Assembly (NCBI GenBank): GCA_022820645.1
Contig: JAJEFD010000009.1
Coordinates: forward strand, 124,001-188,000
Direction of reading: 5' to 3'
Length of the DNA stretch: 64,000 nucleotides
Source of the DNA: Dehalococcoidia bacterium
GTDB lineage: Bacteria > Chloroflexota > Dehalococcoidia > Lucifugimonadales > Australimonadaceae
Under the pieces are notes generated by a model, which was not told the DNA's origin, ran no database searches, and saw only the letters and a program-made list of their open reading frames with translations. The position numbers and the translations under genes are program-made. Shown piece after piece: positions 48,616-59,676 of the stretch (its first letter is position 1; every line of letters starts with the position of its first letter).

Positions 48616-50364
48616 ATGATTGGGCAGCAGACAACGATGGGGCGCACTCTGCGCCGGGGGCTGCGGACGGACCCGCAGGTGCTGATCGTCATCGGCTCCC
48701 TGGGGGCGCTGCTGGCGTTTCTCGTCGTCGTGCCTCTGGTGCTCGTGCTGTGGTTCAGCTTCCGCACCGCGGGGCCTGGTGAGCGCGGCGGCACGTTCAC
48801 CATCAGCAACTACGTGGACACCTTCCTCAATCCGCTCACGTACGAGCTGCTCATCAACACGTTCTGGTTCTCGGTCGGCTCGATCATCGTCGGTCTCATC
48901 ATCGGCGTCGGTTTCGCATGGCTCATCGAGCGCACGAACACGCCGCTGCGCAACTTCGGCTTCGTATCCATCGTCATCAACAGCGCGATGCCCGCGGCGA
49001 TGTTCGCCATCGCGTGGGTGCTGGTGCTGAACCCCCGCACCGGCCTGGTGAACCTTCCGTTCACGGCGTGGCTGGACTGGGACAGGGGGCCGTTCAACCC
49101 GAACACGATGTGGGCGCTGATCTTCGTCGAGGGACTGCGGCTCGCGGCCACCATCTTCCTCATGGTCATCGGCCTCTTCCGCAGCATGGACCCGTCGCTG
49201 GAGGAGGCGTCCTCCATGTCGCAGGTGGGCACGTTCAAGACGGCGCGCCACGTTACGCTGCCCATCATGACGCCGGGCATCCTGGGCGTCGTGGTCTACA
49301 TCGCCACGTCGACGGTCGGCGTCTTCGAGATCCCGGGTGTGATGGGGATGCCGGCGGACATCCACGTGCTCGCGACGCGCATCTACCTGGCGACGAGCCA
49401 GGTGCCGCCGGACTACGGCTTCGCCACGAGCCTCGCGACGATCGCGGGCATCCTCGGCGTGGTCGGCATCTTCATCTACCACCGCGTGACGCGGATACAG
49501 CAGCGGTTCGCGACGGTGACCGGCAAGGGCTACCGTCCGCGGCGCATCGAGCTGGGGCCGACGGGCCGGTTCATCAGCGCGGGCCTCATCATCCTCTTCT
49601 TCATCCTCACGTTCGGCCTGCCGATGTTCATCCTCCTGTGGGCGAGCCTCATCCCGTTCTACCAGGCGCCGCTGCCGAAGGCGCTGGAGTTCGTCAGCCT
49701 GGACGCCTACCGCTTCATCCTCACCGGACCGGGCAGGCACGAGTTCATGCAGGGACTGCGGAACTCGCTGCTGCTCATCCTCGTGGTGCCCGCGCTGACG
49801 ATGCTCCTCTCGGCAGTCGTCTCGTGGTTCGTGGTGCGGAGCAGGGCGCGGGGGAAGTCGATACTGGACATGCTGGCGTTCATGCCCCATACCGTGCCCG
49901 GCATCGTCATGGGGCTTGCGTGGCTCATCATCGGGCTGTTCGTCCTCGTGCCCACCTACGGGACGATATGGCTCATCGTCATCGCCCACATCTCGCTGTT
50001 CATCGCCTATGGCACGCGGACGACGAACGGGGCGATGTTCCAGATACACCGCGAGTTGGAGGAGGCCGGCGCGATGAGCGGGGCGGCGTGGTTCAGCACG
50101 TTCCGGCGCATCATCCTGCCGCTGCTCATGCCGTCGCTGGTCGCGGGCTGGTTGTGGGTCGCCATCCATAGCGGACGCGAGTTGACGGTGGCGCTGCTGC
50201 TGCAGTCCAGTTCCAACCGCATCATCTCCGCCTACGTCTGGCAGCAGTTCTTCGGCGGGCGGCTGAACCTCGCGGCGGCGGCGGGCGTGCTGCTGGTGAT
50301 ACTCATCATCCTGCTCGTCGTGCTCACGCGGGTCGTGGGTCAGCGGCTCAGCAGGCAACAGTAG
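48616..50364 (+). CDS. ABC transporter permease with two fused domains (FbpB-type)
   Basis: The 582-aa membrane protein holds two permease domains of about six helices each. The first has the coupling loop GLFRSMDPSLEEASSMSQVGTFKTARHVTLPIMTPGIL and the second FQIHRELEEAGAMSGAAWFSTFRRIILPLLMPSLVAGW, both EAA-type. One chain therefore forms the whole channel, as in FbpB/iron and related importers. It lies between the binding protein and the ATPase. The start is ATG 48616 with GGAGTGAG upstream. The substrate follows that of the binding protein and is not certain. Confidence 0.92.
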   Translation: MIGQQTTMGRTLRRGLRTDPQVLIVIGSLGALLAFLVVVPLVLVLWFSFRTAGPGERGGTFTISNYVDTFLNPLTYELLINTFWFSVGSIIVGLIIGVGFAWLIERTNTPLRNFGFVSIVINSAMPAAMFAIAWVLVLNPRTGLVNLPFTAWLDWDRGPFNPNTMWALIFVEGLRLAATIFLMVIGLFRSMDPSLEEASSMSQVGTFKTARHVTLPIMTPGILGVVVYIATSTVGVFEIPGVMGMPADIHVLATRIYLATSQVPPDYGFATSLATIAGILGVVGIFIYHRVTRIQQRFATVTGKGYRPRRIELGPTGRFISAGLIILFFILTFGLPMFILLWASLIPFYQAPLPKALEFVSLDAYRFILTGPGRHEFMQGLRNSLLLILVVPALTMLLSAVVSWFVVRSRARGKSILDMLAFMPHTVPGIVMGLAWLIIGLFVLVPTYGTIWLIVIAHISLFIAYGTRTTNGAMFQIHRELEEAGAMSGAAWFSTFRRIILPLLMPSLVAGWLWVAIHSGRELTVALLLQSSSNRIISAYVWQQFFGGRLNLAAAAGVLLVILIILLVVLTRVVGQRLSRQQ

Positions 50365-50376
50365 GGGGAGGTCAAC

Positions 50377-51522
50377 GTGGCGGTAGCGCTTCAGGTCAGG
50401 AACCTCTTCAAGCGGTTCGACACCGATCAGGGCGAGGTGCGCGCGGTCGAGGACGTGACGTTCGACGTCGAGTCGGGCGCGTTCTTCACGCTGCTCGGTC
50501 CGTCCGGCTGCGGCAAGTCCACGACGCTCCGCTGCATCGCGGGGCTCGAACGCCCGGACGACGGCGACATCACGCTGGAGGACGCCGTGCTCGTGTCGTC
50601 GAGCCGGGGCATGTGGACGCCGCCGCACAAGCGGCCCATGGGCATGGTCTTCCAGTCGTACGCCATCTGGCCGCACATGAACGTTTTCGACAACGTGGCG
50701 TTCCCGCTGAAACAGGGGCCGCAGAAGTTCTCCAACGCGGAGACGCGGGACCGCGTGATGCGCTCGCTCGCGCTCGTCCACCTGGACGGACTGGAGAAGC
50801 GACCCGCGCCGCAGTTGAGCGGAGGCCAGCAGCAGCGGCTCGCGCTTGCGAGGGCGCTCGTGAACGAGCCGAAGGCGCTCCTGCTCGACGAGCCCCTGAG
50901 CAACCTGGACGCCAAGCTGCGCGAGGAGATGCGCAATGAGCTGAAGCTGCTCACTTCCACGCTCGGCATCACCACGCTCTTCGTGACGCACGACCAGTTG
51001 GAGGCGCTGACGCTCTCCGACCAGGTGGCAGTGATGGACAGCGGACGCCTCGTCCAGTACGGCCCGCCGCGCGAGATATACGAGGCCCCGCGCAACCGGT
51101 TCGCCGCGGAGTTCATCGGCTCCGCCAACTTCTTCGAGGGCACTGTCACGGATGCCGCGGAGACGGGCGGCGTCACCGGTGTGGAGACGGAGCACGGCGT
51201 GCTGCGCTGTACGACGGCGGAGGCGGTGGGCAAGGGGACGCGGGTTGCCGTGGCCGTGCGGCCGGAGAACGTCATGCTGCACACTGGCGCGCCTCCTGCC
51301 GGAGACGACGTCAACGTGCTCTCCGGCACGGTGGCGAGCGTCGTCTACCTCGGCAACACGCTCGACTGCCAGGTGGAGGTGAACGGCGCGCTGGTGAAGG
51401 CGGACGTGCATCCCGGCGAGGACGTGAACGAGAACGACACGGTTGCGCTATCTTTCAAGGTATCGGCCTCCCGGGTCGTGCCGGTCGGCGTGGCCGTCGC
51501 GGCGGCAGAACAGGCGGGCTAA
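50377..51522 (+). CDS. ABC transporter ATP-binding protein (FbpC/PotA-type)
   Basis: The 381-aa ATPase begins at GTG 50377 with GGGGGAGG upstream. Walker A GPSGCGKSTTLRCIAGLE, signature [15 protein letters not shown], Walker B LLLDEPLSNLDAK and H-loop FVTHDQLEAL are intact. The C-terminal TOBE domain includes GTRVAVAVRPENVMLHTG and ALVKADVHPGEDVNENDTVALSFKVSASRVVPV. It completes a full Fbp-type importer with the two preceding genes. It is 12 bases after the permease stop and 19 before the SDR gene. Confidence 0.93.
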   Translation: MAVALQVRNLFKRFDTDQGEVRAVEDVTFDVESGAFFTLLGPSGCGKSTTLRCIAGLERPDDGDITLEDAVLVSSSRGMWTPPHKRPMGMVFQSYAIWPHMNVFDNVAFPLKQGPQKFSNAETRDRVMRSLALVHLDGLEKRPAPQLSGGQQQRLALARALVNEPKALLLDEPLSNLDAKLREEMRNELKLLTSTLGITTLFVTHDQLEALTLSDQVAVMDSGRLVQYGPPREIYEAPRNRFAAEFIGSANFFEGTVTDAAETGGVTGVETEHGVLRCTTAEAVGKGTRVAVAVRPENVMLHTGAPPAGDDVNVLSGTVASVVYLGNTLDCQVEVNGALVKADVHPGEDVNENDTVALSFKVSASRVVPVGVAVAAAEQAG

Positions 51523-51541
51523 CCCCAACAGGAGCAGACGC

Positions 51542-52318
51542 ATGAGACTGGAGAACCAGGTAGCTATCGTTACGGGCGCGGGACGGAACATCGGCGAGTC
51601 GGTGGGCCACTACTTCGTCGGGGAGGGCGCGAAGGTCGCGCTCGTCGACGTACGGCTGGAGGCCGCGCAGGCCGTCGCCGACGCCATCAACGCCGAGCAC
51701 CCCGGCTGCGCCATCGCGGTCCAGGCGGACGTGTCGTCGAGCGAGGACGTGCAGCACATGGTGAGCGCGGCCGTCGAGGCGTTCGGCGGCGTGGACATTC
51801 TCGTGAACAACGCCGCGATCACCGACCACACCCCTGCGCTCGACCTCCCCGAGGACGAGTGGGACCGCATCATCGACGTGACGCTCAAGAGCGTGTTCCT
51901 GACGTGCAAGTACGCGGGGCGGCAGATGCGCGACCAGGGGCGCGGGGGCAAGATCATCAACATCGCGTCCACGTCCGGCCACCGGGGCCGCGCCGACGCG
52001 ACGGCATACTCGGCGGCGAAGGGCGGCGTGCTGAACCTTACCCGCTCGCTCGCCATCCAGTTCGCGCAGTTCGGCGTGCGGGTGAACTCGCTGACCCCCA
52101 ACCGCATCGGCTCTCCGGTCGGACAGGAAGAGCTGCCTGCGGAGGGCCGGGGCGTGTCGAACCTCGTGGGACGGCAGGGCATGCCGCCCGACATCGCGAA
52201 GGCGGTCGTCTTCCTGGCATCGGACGACGCCGACTTCATCGCGGCAGCCGACCTGCTGGTGGACGGCGGCTCGCTCGCGGGCAGCGTTCCATTCTCGTCC
52301 CCTCCCCCGAGCCGCTAG
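51542..52318 (+). CDS. short-chain dehydrogenase/reductase (SDR)
   Basis: ATG 51542 has AGGAG upstream; the track's longer start overlaps the ATPase gene. The 258-aa protein has the classical SDR motifs: VAIVTGAGRNIGESVGHYF (TGxxxGxG-type NAD(P) loop), DILVNNAA (NNAG), IINIASTSG, and YSAAKGG with the catalytic Tyr and Lys. FGVRVNSLTPNRIGSPVG and FLASDDADFIAAADLLVDGGSLAG end the core. It would oxidise or reduce a hydroxyl or keto group. Placement right after the transporter suggests it acts on the imported compound. Confidence 0.92.
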   Translation: MRLENQVAIVTGAGRNIGESVGHYFVGEGAKVALVDVRLEAAQAVADAINAEHPGCAIAVQADVSSSEDVQHMVSAAVEAFGGVDILVNNAAITDHTPALDLPEDEWDRIIDVTLKSVFLTCKYAGRQMRDQGRGGKIINIASTSGHRGRADATAYSAAKGGVLNLTRSLAIQFAQFGVRVNSLTPNRIGSPVGQEELPAEGRGVSNLVGRQGMPPDIAKAVVFLASDDADFIAAADLLVDGGSLAGSVPFSSPPPSR

Positions 52319-52323
52319 GAGGC

Positions 52324-52665
52324 TCAGATCGTGGATGGGTCGGCAACGACCCCGCTGTAGCGTTGTGCACTGGAGCGTGGTTCTAGGCTGACGAGGGTCA
52401 ACCGTTGTGGTTCTTTCGAGACGTATTTGAGGGCAACGTGCGCAGTCGGGATACCCTCAGCGCCCAAAGTGGAGATCATCTCTTCGAGGTTGGCCCCGAC
52501 TCCGACCACCTCCTCGCCGTACACGGCGACCCAACAGTCCGGGTGCTCTTCCCGCATCCGTTCCATGATGGACCGCAGGTAGCGGTTGTCCCGCTTGAAC
52601 TGCGCCATCTCTGCGCTCATCCGTTTGAGGTCGAGTGATTCCCGGAATTTCCGCTGCGTGCTCAT
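52324..52665 (-). CDS. DUF5678-like small protein, 113 aa
   Basis: The start ATG 52665 has GGAGAG upstream and removes nine residues from the track ORF. The basic, helical head MSTQRKFRESLDLKRMSAEMAQFKRDNRYLRSIMERMREEHPD is followed by CWVAVYGEEVVGVGANLEEMISTLGAEGIPTAHVALKYVSKE. That second half resembles DUF5678, a short domain of unknown function with the pattern W-VA-Y-GE-VV-VG-dLEEl. It converges with the SDR gene and is probably single. No function can be named. Confidence 0.6.
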   Translation of the reverse strand: MSTQRKFRESLDLKRMSAEMAQFKRDNRYLRSIMERMREEHPDCWVAVYGEEVVGVGANLEEMISTLGAEGIPTAHVALKYVSKEPQRLTLVSLEPRSSAQRYSGVVADPSTI

Positions 52666-52737
52666 CGTGTTCTCTCCGGCGGCGTGGCGCACACCGCCAG
52701 TCTACCGCCCGCCCCGGCACCGTCCAAGTGGCGCGTG

Positions 52738-53190
52738 TCACATCTCCGGCGACAGCCACACCCGAAGCAGCACCGACTCCGACGCCGGCAGCGCGACGAG
52801 CGTCCGCGCGACCACGCCCCGGGACGCCAGTGCGCGCTCGACCTCCGGCGGGTCGTCGACGCCGCGCACGACGTCGATGCGCGCCTCGCGCTCGCGGCCC
52901 CGGTAGTAGACCGTCGCCGGAGCGCCGCTTGCGACGTTGCGCCACCAGAGGGCGCGGACGCTCGTCAGCGCGTGGAGCGCCCCACTGCCGGCCGGCCGGC
53001 ACGTTACCGGCACGAGGTACGTCCTGCCAGTGCGCCGTCCCTCGCAGCGCACGACGAGCACGCTTCCCCGCAGCAGCGGGTGCAACCGCGACCGCACGAC
53101 CCACGCGGTGGCGGCGTTCACCCGGCGGAACACGGCAGGGATGACGGTCACCACCATCCACCGTGCGAGTCCGAGCCTGATCACGCGCAT
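52738..53190 (-). CDS. deazaflavin (F420)-type nitroreductase-family protein
   Basis: The 150-aa protein has the split-barrel Ddn-like layout. RSRLHPLLRGSVLVVRCEGRRTGRTYLVPVTCRPAGSGALHALTSVRALWWRNVASGAPATVYYRGREREARIDVVRG matches the family of F420H2-dependent or related quinone reductases, where GRRTGR..-VPV forms the cofactor pocket. The N-terminus (LARWMVVTVIPAVFRRVNAATAWVV) is amphipathic and may touch the membrane. Actual F420 use is inferred; FMN or heme binding occurs in relatives. It is upstream of the small DUF5678-like gene on the same strand, 72 bases away. Confidence 0.7.
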   Translation of the reverse strand: MRVIRLGLARWMVVTVIPAVFRRVNAATAWVVRSRLHPLLRGSVLVVRCEGRRTGRTYLVPVTCRPAGSGALHALTSVRALWWRNVASGAPATVYYRGREREARIDVVRGVDDPPEVERALASRGVVARTLVALPASESVLLRVWLSPEM

Positions 53191-53271
53191 GGGCCGAGGC
53201 TATCGGGGGCGGGTGGGGGTGCGCCAGCCCCCTGTTGACAACTGCCCCCTGATCCGATCAACGATCAGCGC

Positions 53272-54202
53272 ATGGCCCTCACGGATACAGCCGCCGCCTC
53301 ATGCGGGCTTGACATACCGACACCCCATTGGGCGTCCCCTGCGAGGGATTCCATACTCTACGTTGGCGATGCGCTGGAAGTTCTCGCCACGATTCCTCCA
53401 GAGACGGTCGACTGCGTCTGGACCGACCCTCCGTATAAGCTGTCCAACGGCGGCATCACCTGCGTAGCGGGCCGGATGGTGAGCGTTGACAAAGGAGAGT
53501 GGGATCGGAGCGAGGGGCTTGAGGTCGACCACCAGTTCAACCACGACTGGATTGCTGCGTGCAAGCGGGTGCTCAAACCAACCGGGACCATCTGGGTATC
53601 CGGCACGTTGCATCTCTATCCGAGCGTGGGAATGGCCCTGCTGGAGAACGGCTTTCGTCTGCTCAACGACATCATCTGGGAGAAACCGAACCCGCCACCG
53701 AATATGGGACGTAGAACGTTCACGCACTCCACCGAGGTTGTGCTATGGGCGAGCAAGGCTGAGAAAGGCAGCCGGCATAAGTACACGTTCAACTACGATC
53801 TGATGCGCGAGGAGAACGGCGGCAAGCAAATGAAAACGGTCTGGGGCTTCCGCACGCCTGGCCGCGAGGAGAAGCGCTTCGGGAAGCACCCGACGCAGAA
53901 ACCGGTTTCGCTCATCGCCCGATGCCTGCGCGCCAGCACAGACCCGGACGGCCTCGTGCTCGATCCGTTCGCCGGTGCCGGAAGCACGGGCGTTGCCGCG
54001 CTGCAGGAAGGTCGAAAGTTCATCGGCATCGAGGCTGTTGCGGAGTACGCTGACATCGCGCAGCAGCGCTTGGAATCAGTGCTTTACCCCCCCCCCCCCC
54101 AATTATTCAGGAAATGCTACGAATCTCGAAAATATTCACTCAGAGTACTCGGCGGAAATCTCTTATCACAGGCCGAGATTGTTCGAAAAAAGAGAGCATT
54201 GA
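53272..54202 (+). CDS. beta-class DNA (N4-cytosine/N6-adenine) methyltransferase, frame disturbed at a C14 tract
   Basis: The core has the beta-class order. DPPYKL (D52-P-P-Y55, motif IV) comes first, then the SAM site DPFAGAGSTGVAALQEGRKFIGIEA (from D231). In between are IWEKPNPPPNMGRRTFTHSTEVVLWASK and GKHPTQKPVSLIARCLRAS, typical of restriction methylases. As sequenced, the frame runs through 14 C residues (54087-54100) and then overlaps the whole nuclease gene out of frame, to 54621. With 13 (or 16) C it would stop at 54202, 3 bases before the nuclease ATG, giving 309 aa. I give that end. This is either a contingency tract or a homopolymer error. No ribosome site is visible before ATG 53272. 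Confidence 0.8.
54087..54100 (+). repeat. C14 homopolymer at the methyltransferase/nuclease junction
   Basis: Fourteen consecutive C follow GCTTTA and precede AATTATTCAGG. The length sets which of three frames is read downstream: stop at 54202 (13 C), stop at 54299 (15 C) or read-through to 54621 (14 C). Composition drops sharply in GC right after the tract. Confidence 0.9.
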
Positions 54203-54205
54203 GAT

Positions 54206-54628
54206 ATGGCTGGGCGCAATACTCGGACAGGCGACGTTATGGAGCGGATGGTACTGCCTGCGTTGGAGATGGGAGGGTACGAGGTCACGCGCAGTGTAAA
54301 CGTCGGGTCGCGGTTTGGGGTTTCCCGTCACATCGTAGATACGCTTGCAGGCGATGCAAATGGCAGGCTGCACCTCATTTCGCTGAAGTGGCAACAGGTG
54401 CAGGGCACTGCAGAGCAGAAGATACCGTTCGAAGTCATATGTCTTGTAGATACCATGCTGAGAGACGAACGATTCTTCAAGGCATACCTTGTGCTGGGCG
54501 GCGAGGGGTGGAAGTACAAGGAGTTTTACTTGAGTGGTGGTCTGAAGCCCTATCTCGCAAACGCGGACATGGTGAACATCGTCTCAATGGAGCAGTTCGT
54601 CACGCTGGCGAATCAGGGTAGGCTCTGA
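54206..54628 (+). CDS. PD-(D/E)XK restriction-type nuclease
   Basis: The 140-aa protein has TGDVMERMVLPALEMGGYEVTRSVNVGSRFGVSRHIVDTLAGDANGRLHLISLKWQQVQGTAEQKIPFEVICLVDTML. D45 and the S-L-K61 triplet with WQQ mark a PD-(D/E)XK core, and the SLKWQQ-x-GTAEQKIPFEV segment fits the PDDEXK_7-like group. It would cut DNA at the site protected by the adjacent methyltransferase. GC content is lower than that of the methyltransferase, suggesting separate origin. The ATG at 54206 follows the expected methyltransferase stop closely, so translation is probably coupled to it. Confidence 0.72.
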   Translation: MAGRNTRTGDVMERMVLPALEMGGYEVTRSVNVGSRFGVSRHIVDTLAGDANGRLHLISLKWQQVQGTAEQKIPFEVICLVDTMLRDERFFKAYLVLGGEGWKYKEFYLSGGLKPYLANADMVNIVSMEQFVTLANQGRL

Positions 54629-54662
54629 CAATTCACGTGCGCAGCTTGGACGAGCCTTCGGG

Positions 54663-55781
54663 CTAGCTACTCCCTTTCCTGGTCTCCTCCCCTACCTCCT
54701 CATACACCCGCAGCACGGCCTCCGTGGGGACGTAGTGTATGCCGCGGCCGGTGCCGTGCCGGGTGAGGAGCCCTGCCGTCAGCATCTCGCGCAGGTGCCT
54801 GGCCGCCGTCTGGTTGCCGACGTTCGCGAAGTGGCGGTACTCGCTGTTCGTGATGGACCCGCTCTGGCAGGCGACCCATAGCCCGAGCTGCCGGTCGAGG
54901 TTGCCGCGCAGCTGCGCTGTGAACGCTTCTTCCAGCCTGTCGATCTGCATCCTGTGCAATCGCGTCTCAGCGGCGGCGGCCTCGGCCTGTGCCGCGTGCG
55001 CGCGGAGGTAGTAGTCCGTCCAGGGCGTCACGTCGCGGTCCTGGGGGTCGTAGGCAGGGCCGAGCGAGTCGGCTATCGCGCGGTAGTAACCCTGGGTGTC
55101 GCGCCCGAAGTACGCCTCCAACGAGACGAGTTCCTGCGATTTGTAGTCTGCGAGATAGAGGACGAGCGCTTCGAGGATGCGAGCCGTACGCCCGTTGCCG
55201 TCGTCGAACGGATGGATGGCCACGAAGTTGAGGTGGGCGAGCGCGGCGCGGTAGTAGGGGGGCAGTCCCTCGCGCGGCGTGTTGAGCCATTGCACATACT
55301 CTTCCATGAGCGGTTGGACGCGGTCGGGCGGCGGAGGCCGGAACAGCGGACGTTGCGTTGCGCTGTTGATGACGAAGTTCTGTACGAACCGGTACTGACC
55401 GGGGTTGTAGCCGCCGGGCAGCGACTTGGTGACGAGGAAATGGATGGTCTTGACGGTCTCCTCGGTGATGCACGGCGAGGCTGCGTTGGCGACGACCTGG
55501 GCGTACTCCATCGCCTCGCGGTAGTTGAGCGCTTCCTGCTGCTGGCTGACCGGCGCGGCGATCTGCCGGCCCCGCAGGAGGCTCTCGACCTGCTCCAGCG
55601 TGAGCGTGTTGCCCTCGATACGCGTGGAGTAGTGGACGCTGAGGGCGATGGCGTGCCGCCGCAGTTCGCCCATGTAGGAGTCGGGAGCATCCTGGTACTC
55701 GTCGAGGGTCTCGCGGGCGCGCTGCAGGTCTTCCAGCAGGCGGCTGGCGTCGAGCGACGGACTGAAGCGCAGGTAGAGCAT
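54663..55781 (-). CDS. Fic-family protein (class II, N-terminal inhibitory helix, winged helix)
   Basis: The 372-aa protein has the Fic active site HPFDDGNGRTAR (from H190), the motif that transfers AMP from ATP to a target hydroxyl. STRIEGNTLT near residue 55 fits the inhibitory helix pattern [S/T]xxxE[G/N], here at the N-terminus (class II), so the enzyme is probably kept inactive until released. The C-terminal part, QSGSITNSEYRHFANVGNQTAARHLREMLTAGLLTRHGTGRGIHYV, is a winged helix that can bind DNA. No antitoxin gene adjoins it. A 31-bp palindrome lies directly before its ATG at 55781, suggesting self-repression. Confidence 0.92.
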   Translation of the reverse strand: MLYLRFSPSLDASRLLEDLQRARETLDEYQDAPDSYMGELRRHAIALSVHYSTRIEGNTLTLEQVESLLRGRQIAAPVSQQQEALNYREAMEYAQVVANAASPCITEETVKTIHFLVTKSLPGGYNPGQYRFVQNFVINSATQRPLFRPPPPDRVQPLMEEYVQWLNTPREGLPPYYRAALAHLNFVAIHPFDDGNGRTARILEALVLYLADYKSQELVSLEAYFGRDTQGYYRAIADSLGPAYDPQDRDVTPWTDYYLRAHAAQAEAAAAETRLHRMQIDRLEEAFTAQLRGNLDRQLGLWVACQSGSITNSEYRHFANVGNQTAARHLREMLTAGLLTRHGTGRGIHYVPTEAVLRVYEEVGEETRKGSS

Positions 55782-55797
55782 AGCGACGATTAAATCG

Positions 55798-55828
55798 ATG
55801 TATCACACGATTCAATCGTGTGATACAT
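55798..55828. promoter_or_regulatory. 31-bp perfect palindrome before fic
   Basis: ATGTATCACACGATT-c-AATCGTGTGATACAT is a perfect 15-bp inverted repeat with a one-base centre, 16 bases from the fic start codon. It is a good candidate operator for the winged-helix tail of the Fic protein. Confidence 0.8.
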
Positions 55829-55842
55829 GCATTCTAATGCAT
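55827..55842. promoter_or_regulatory. second small palindrome next to the fic operator
   Basis: ATGCATT-ct-AATGCAT is a perfect 7-bp inverted repeat that overlaps the end of the large palindrome by two bases. It may be a second operator half or part of the fic promoter. Confidence 0.45.
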
Positions 55843-55879
55843 CAACAGCTGTGCGGCTACGCGGGATAGCGTTGAGGGG

Positions 55880-58846
<2,967 letters not shown>

Positions 58847-58854
58847 GGGGTTAG

Positions 58855-58860
58855 ATGGTA
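58855..58860 (-). promoter_or_regulatory. candidate -10 box for leaderless uvrA
   Basis: Minus-strand TACCAT lies 8 bases before ATG 58846 with no Shine-Dalgarno sequence between, within the 44-base gap to the Rieske gene. No LexA-type box was recognised. Confidence 0.4.
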
Positions 58861-58890
58861 TCACCTGCGCAGGGCGGCGGGTGAGGGTAC

Positions 58891-59256
58891 CTACCGCTGT
58901 GCGATGGGGCGCCCCGGCAGGCGAGCCCACACCTCGTCGCCGCGCACGAACGTCTCGAACGCCGTCGCGTCGTACGTGTAGCGGTCGAGGCACTCGCCGG
59001 TGACGATGTCGAAGATGGCCGAGTGCAGCGGACAGATGACCTGCCCCGGCTCGACCGTGCCCCACGATAGCATCGCGCCCTGGTGCGGGCAGAAGTTCTC
59101 CAGCGTGCCGATGCGCTCCCCGTCCCAGAAGACCGCTATCTCCCACCCGCGGTACTTCGGGTGCTCGATCTCGATGGCGAGCGCGCCCTTCTCCTGCAGT
59201 TCGCTGAGCGGGCAGAGGTAGTACTCGTTCAGGGTTGTGGGGGCCTGGCTGAACAT
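58891..59256 (-). CDS. Rieske-type [2Fe-2S] ferredoxin
   Basis: The 121-aa protein has [36 protein letters not shown], where C-P-H and C-P-L-H bind the cluster, spaced as in Rieske non-heme ferredoxins. It could pass electrons to a Rieske oxygenase, such as the one at 45925, or to another enzyme. It is encoded 3 bases after the biotin carrier gene, so it is in an operon with carboxylase subunits, an unexpected pairing. The start is ATG 59256. The N-terminal part ([24 protein letters not shown]) contains no signal peptide. Confidence 0.88.
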   Translation of the reverse strand: MFSQAPTTLNEYYLCPLSELQEKGALAIEIEHPKYRGWEIAVFWDGERIGTLENFCPHQGAMLSWGTVEPGQVICPLHSAIFDIVTGECLDRYTYDATAFETFVRGDEVWARLPGRPIAQR

Positions 59257-59259
59257 GGG

Positions 59260-59676
59260 CTACTGGATCTCCAGGAGCGGCTGACCGGCCTCGACCGCCT
59301 GGTCCTTCTTGATCTTCACGCCCTTCACGACGCCGCTGCGCGCCATGCGCACGCTCTGCTCCATCTTCATCGACTCGAGCAGGCAGATCTCGTCGCCCGC
59401 CTCCAGCTCCTGCCCCTTCGTGACCGTCACGGAGACGATCTTCCCCGGCAGCGGACAGCGGATGACGCGCTCGTCGCCCTGCGTGATGCCGCGCAGACCG
59501 GGCAGCTCCGCCTTGCGGGGCGCGGAACGCCGCACCGGAACGCCGGCGTCTCCCGGGTTGCCGACCTCGACCGTGTAGGTTTCGCCGTCCACGACGACCT
59601 CCACCGGGTTCTGGAAGAGGTCGGCGATCTCGACGTCGTACCAATCGTCGTTGACTCGCACGCGCATCCGTTTCAC
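59260..59676 (-). CDS. biotin carboxyl carrier protein
   Basis: The track ORF runs to 60435, but the real gene starts at GTG 59676, overlapping the biotin carboxylase stop (TAGTG), with GGAG just upstream; ATG 59667 is an alternative. The product is 138 aa. After a beta-rich head (MRVRVNDDWYDVEIADLFQNPVEVVVDGETYTVEVG) comes the biotinyl domain VIRCPLPGKIVSVTVTKGQELEAGDEICLLESMKMEQSVRM. The lysine of ESMKM is biotinylated; most carriers have EAMKM. It shuttles carboxylate from the biotin carboxylase to a carboxyltransferase that is not in the window. Confidence 0.9.
   Translation of the reverse strand: MKRMRVRVNDDWYDVEIADLFQNPVEVVVDGETYTVEVGNPGDAGVPVRRSAPRKAELPGLRGITQGDERVIRCPLPGKIVSVTVTKGQELEAGDEICLLESMKMEQSVRMARSGVVKGVKIKKDQAVEAGQPLLEIQ

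Noticed and set aside
48553-51411. 952-aa minus-strand ORF
   Set aside because: It is Arg/His/Asp-rich and lies opposite the permease and ATPase genes, which have clear motifs; a high-GC shadow.
53272-54621. The methyltransferase as one 449-aa protein
   Set aside because: The part after the C tract covers the nuclease gene in another frame and has no methyltransferase features, so it is a read-through shadow.
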